Shown: in pieces, positions 6,283 through 7,364 of the stretch
Numbering within the stretch: the stretch's first letter is position 1
Layout of the letters: the number at the start of each line of letters is the position of its first letter
NCBI GenBank assembly: GCA_012735455.1
Contig: JAAYHG010000060.1
Location: forward strand, 1-7,364
Length of the DNA: 7,364 bases
Source of the DNA: Bacillota bacterium
Lineage (GTDB): Bacteria > Bacillota > DTU030 > DUMP01
Direction: 5' to 3'
Program-made: the position numbers and the translations under genes
The notes under the pieces: generated by a model
The model's input: the letters and a program-made list of their open reading frames with translations, nothing else
What the model was told of the DNA's origin: nothing
Databases searched by the model: none

Positions 6283-6757
6283 CGGAATCTCCCCCCAGTC
6301 GTTCTACCGTAACACCTGCCTCGGATAAGATGGCCCGCGCGAGCTTATCCGGATAAGATCCACTGTACACCACACGCTGAATGCCAGCGTTCACCAGCAT
6401 CTTGGCGCACAGGGAACATGGGTAAGCAGTGGAGTAAAGGATACCTCCGCGAATGCTCACACCGTGCACCGCCGCTTGGATAATAGCGTTTTGCTCTGCA
6501 TGCAGTCCGCGACACAGCTCGTGCCTTTCCCCGGACGGCACACCAAGCCGCTCCCGCTCACAGCCAATCTCTAAACAGTGCTTAAGCCCGGCCGGAGCGC
6601 CATTGTAGCCCGTGGTAAGAACTCGCCGCTCCTTAACCACAATGGCACCTACCTGGCGTCGCAAGCACGTTGAACGCCGCGCCACCACCCGGGCAATATC
6701 CATGAAATAGGTATCCCAAGGCGGACGGTTACCAGAGTCAGCTTTAGCGAGTGCCAT
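6254..6757 (-). CDS. comEB: Deoxycytidylate (dCMP) deaminase, ComEB family
   Basis: The enzyme is a zinc-dependent cytosolic deaminase converting dCMP to dUMP, the substrate of thymidylate synthase. The 167-residue product has the cytidine/deoxycytidylate deaminase zinc site: HAEQNAII (H86, proton-shuttle E88) and PCSLC (C114, C117). GYNGAP (50-55) and the extra Cys/His-rich stretch at 60-82 are typical of dCMP deaminases rather than tRNA or free cytidine deaminases. ATG 6757 is preferred: AGGAG (6767-6771) lies 9 bases upstream and the protein then begins close to the conserved WDTYFMDIA. Upstream in-frame ATGs at 6775 and 6802 lack a ribosome site. The start overlaps the upp end by 14 bp and the 3' end overlaps the MazG-like gene by 29 bp. 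The C-terminal tail after about residue 152 is low-complexity and not conserved. Confidence 0.95.
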   Translation of the reverse strand: MALAKADSGNRPPWDTYFMDIARVVARRSTCLRRQVGAIVVKERRVLTTGYNGAPAGLKHCLEIGCERERLGVPSGERHELCRGLHAEQNAIIQAAVHGVSIRGGILYSTAYPCSLCAKMLVNAGIQRVVYSGSYPDKLARAILSEAGVTVERLGGDSVGAKGDSAS

Positions 6758-7364
6758 AAAGTCGATCTCCTGCATCCCCCAAGCCAGGAACGATGTATGC
6801 AAGCTCGTTCAGACACTCGTCCACCGCTGCGGTAAAGATGTCTACATCAGGATGAGCTTCTTGGAGAGTCTGGATGCCCTCAGGAGCAGCAATAAGACAC
6901 ATGAGCTTAATGTTGCGAGCACCGCGCTGTTTGAGGAAATTCACCGCTGCGACAGCCGATCCTCCAGTGGCCAGCATGGGGTCCACCAAGATGATGTCGC
7001 GCTCGCCAATATCTGCCGGGAGTTTACAGAAGTACTCCACCGGCTCCAAAGTCTCAGGATCGCGATAAAGACCTATATGGCCCACCTTGGCTGCGGGTAT
7101 CAGGCGCAGTATGCCACCCACCATGCCAAGGCCTGCCCGGAGAATCGGGACAACTGCCAACTTCTTACCGGCAATCACCTTGCTCTTGGCGCGGGCTACT
7201 GGGGTCTCCACCTCTGTATCTTCCAGTGGCAGGTCGCGGGTTACCTCGTAGGCCATGAGCATGGCCACCTCTTCTAGGAGGTCACGAAAATCCTTCGGCC
7301 CGGTCTCCTTGTCGCGAACCAGTGTAAGTTTGTGTTGAATCATAGGGTGGTTGAGAATTTGAAC
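6744..7364 (-). CDS. upp: Uracil phosphoribosyltransferase (Upp), 5' end beyond window
   Basis: Upp joins uracil and PRPP to form UMP in the cytoplasm, the main uracil salvage step. The PRPP-binding loop is [11 protein letters not shown] and the uracil-binding C-terminus is [19 protein letters not shown] and [11 protein letters not shown] in the N-terminal part are also typical. An ATG at 7343 exists, but the frame stays open to the right edge and the seven preceding codons read VQILNHP, which aligns with the VIDHP-type N-terminus of other Upp proteins. The true start is therefore probably a few codons beyond position 7364. 206 residues are visible, against about 209 in B. subtilis, so nearly all of the protein is here. 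It heads the chain with comEB (14-bp overlap). Its promoter is outside the window. Confidence 0.97.
   Translation of the reverse strand, partial: VQILNHPMIQHKLTLVRDKETGPKDFRDLLEEVAMLMAYEVTRDLPLEDTEVETPVARAKSKVIAGKKLAVVPILRAGLGMVGGILRLIPAAKVGHIGLYRDPETLEPVEYFCKLPADIGERDIILVDPMLATGGSAVAAVNFLKQRGARNIKLMCLIAAPEGIQTLQEAHPDVDIFTAAVDECLNELAYIVPGLGDAGDRLYGTR

Noticed and set aside
6758..6802. Upstream ATG starts for comEB at 6802 and 6775
   Set aside because: Neither has a properly spaced ribosome site, and they would deepen the overlap with upp; ATG 6757 has AGGAG at 9 bases.
1..7364. CRISPR array, insertion sequence, tRNA/rRNA or prophage features
   Set aside because: No spaced direct repeats, transposase, terminal inverted repeats, integrase or structured RNA gene were seen; the window is packed with core genes.

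Overview
All of the genes lie on the minus strand, so the biological reading order runs from high to low coordinates. The set combines a SpoIIQ-like M23 protein, SpoIID, MurA, TagO, MnaA, an AtpZ/AtpI-type protein, ComEB and Upp. This points to an endospore-forming Firmicute with a single-membrane cell plan. The moderately high GC and the presence of AtpZ and a MazG-like protein suggest a Clostridia-type anaerobe (Desulfotomaculum/Moorella-like) rather than Bacillus, but I cannot name a genus from sequence alone.

Layout from right to left. (1) A nucleotide block: upp (5' end cut by the window edge), comEB (dCMP deaminase) and a small MazG-like pyrophosphohydrolase. The three are chained by 14-bp and 29-bp overlaps. 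(2) tagO (undecaprenyl-phosphate GlcNAc-1-P transferase), with a near-consensus sigma-A promoter in front (TTGACA-N18-TAAAAT) and an intrinsic terminator behind. (3) mnaA/wecB (UDP-GlcNAc 2-epimerase), followed by a 70-residue AtpZ/AtpI-like membrane protein. (4) murA, spoIID and a spoIIQ-like M23 gene that runs off the left edge. A 9-bp hairpin and a sigma-E-like promoter separate murA from spoIID. A good sigma-F-type promoter lies between spoIID and spoIIQ.

How the genes work together. Upp, ComEB and the MazG-like protein handle pyrimidine salvage and clean-up. TagO and MnaA make undecaprenyl-PP-GlcNAc and UDP-ManNAc, the starting materials of the teichoic-acid linkage unit or a similar envelope polymer. 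MurA commits UDP-GlcNAc to peptidoglycan. SpoIID and SpoIIQ remodel the septal wall and link the two membranes during engulfment. UDP-GlcNAc is the shared precursor of the three wall enzymes.

The main oddity is what is missing. In Bacillus and many Clostridia the interval between upp/mnaA/atpI and murA/spoIID/spoIIQ holds the F1Fo ATP synthase operon. Here only AtpZ remains, and murA starts about 130 bp after it. I found no clearly undescribed system. The best leads are this collapsed atp locus, the sporulation promoters, and the overlapping nucleotide-metabolism trio. All intergenic gaps are under 140 bp, so no long stretch lacks a gene.
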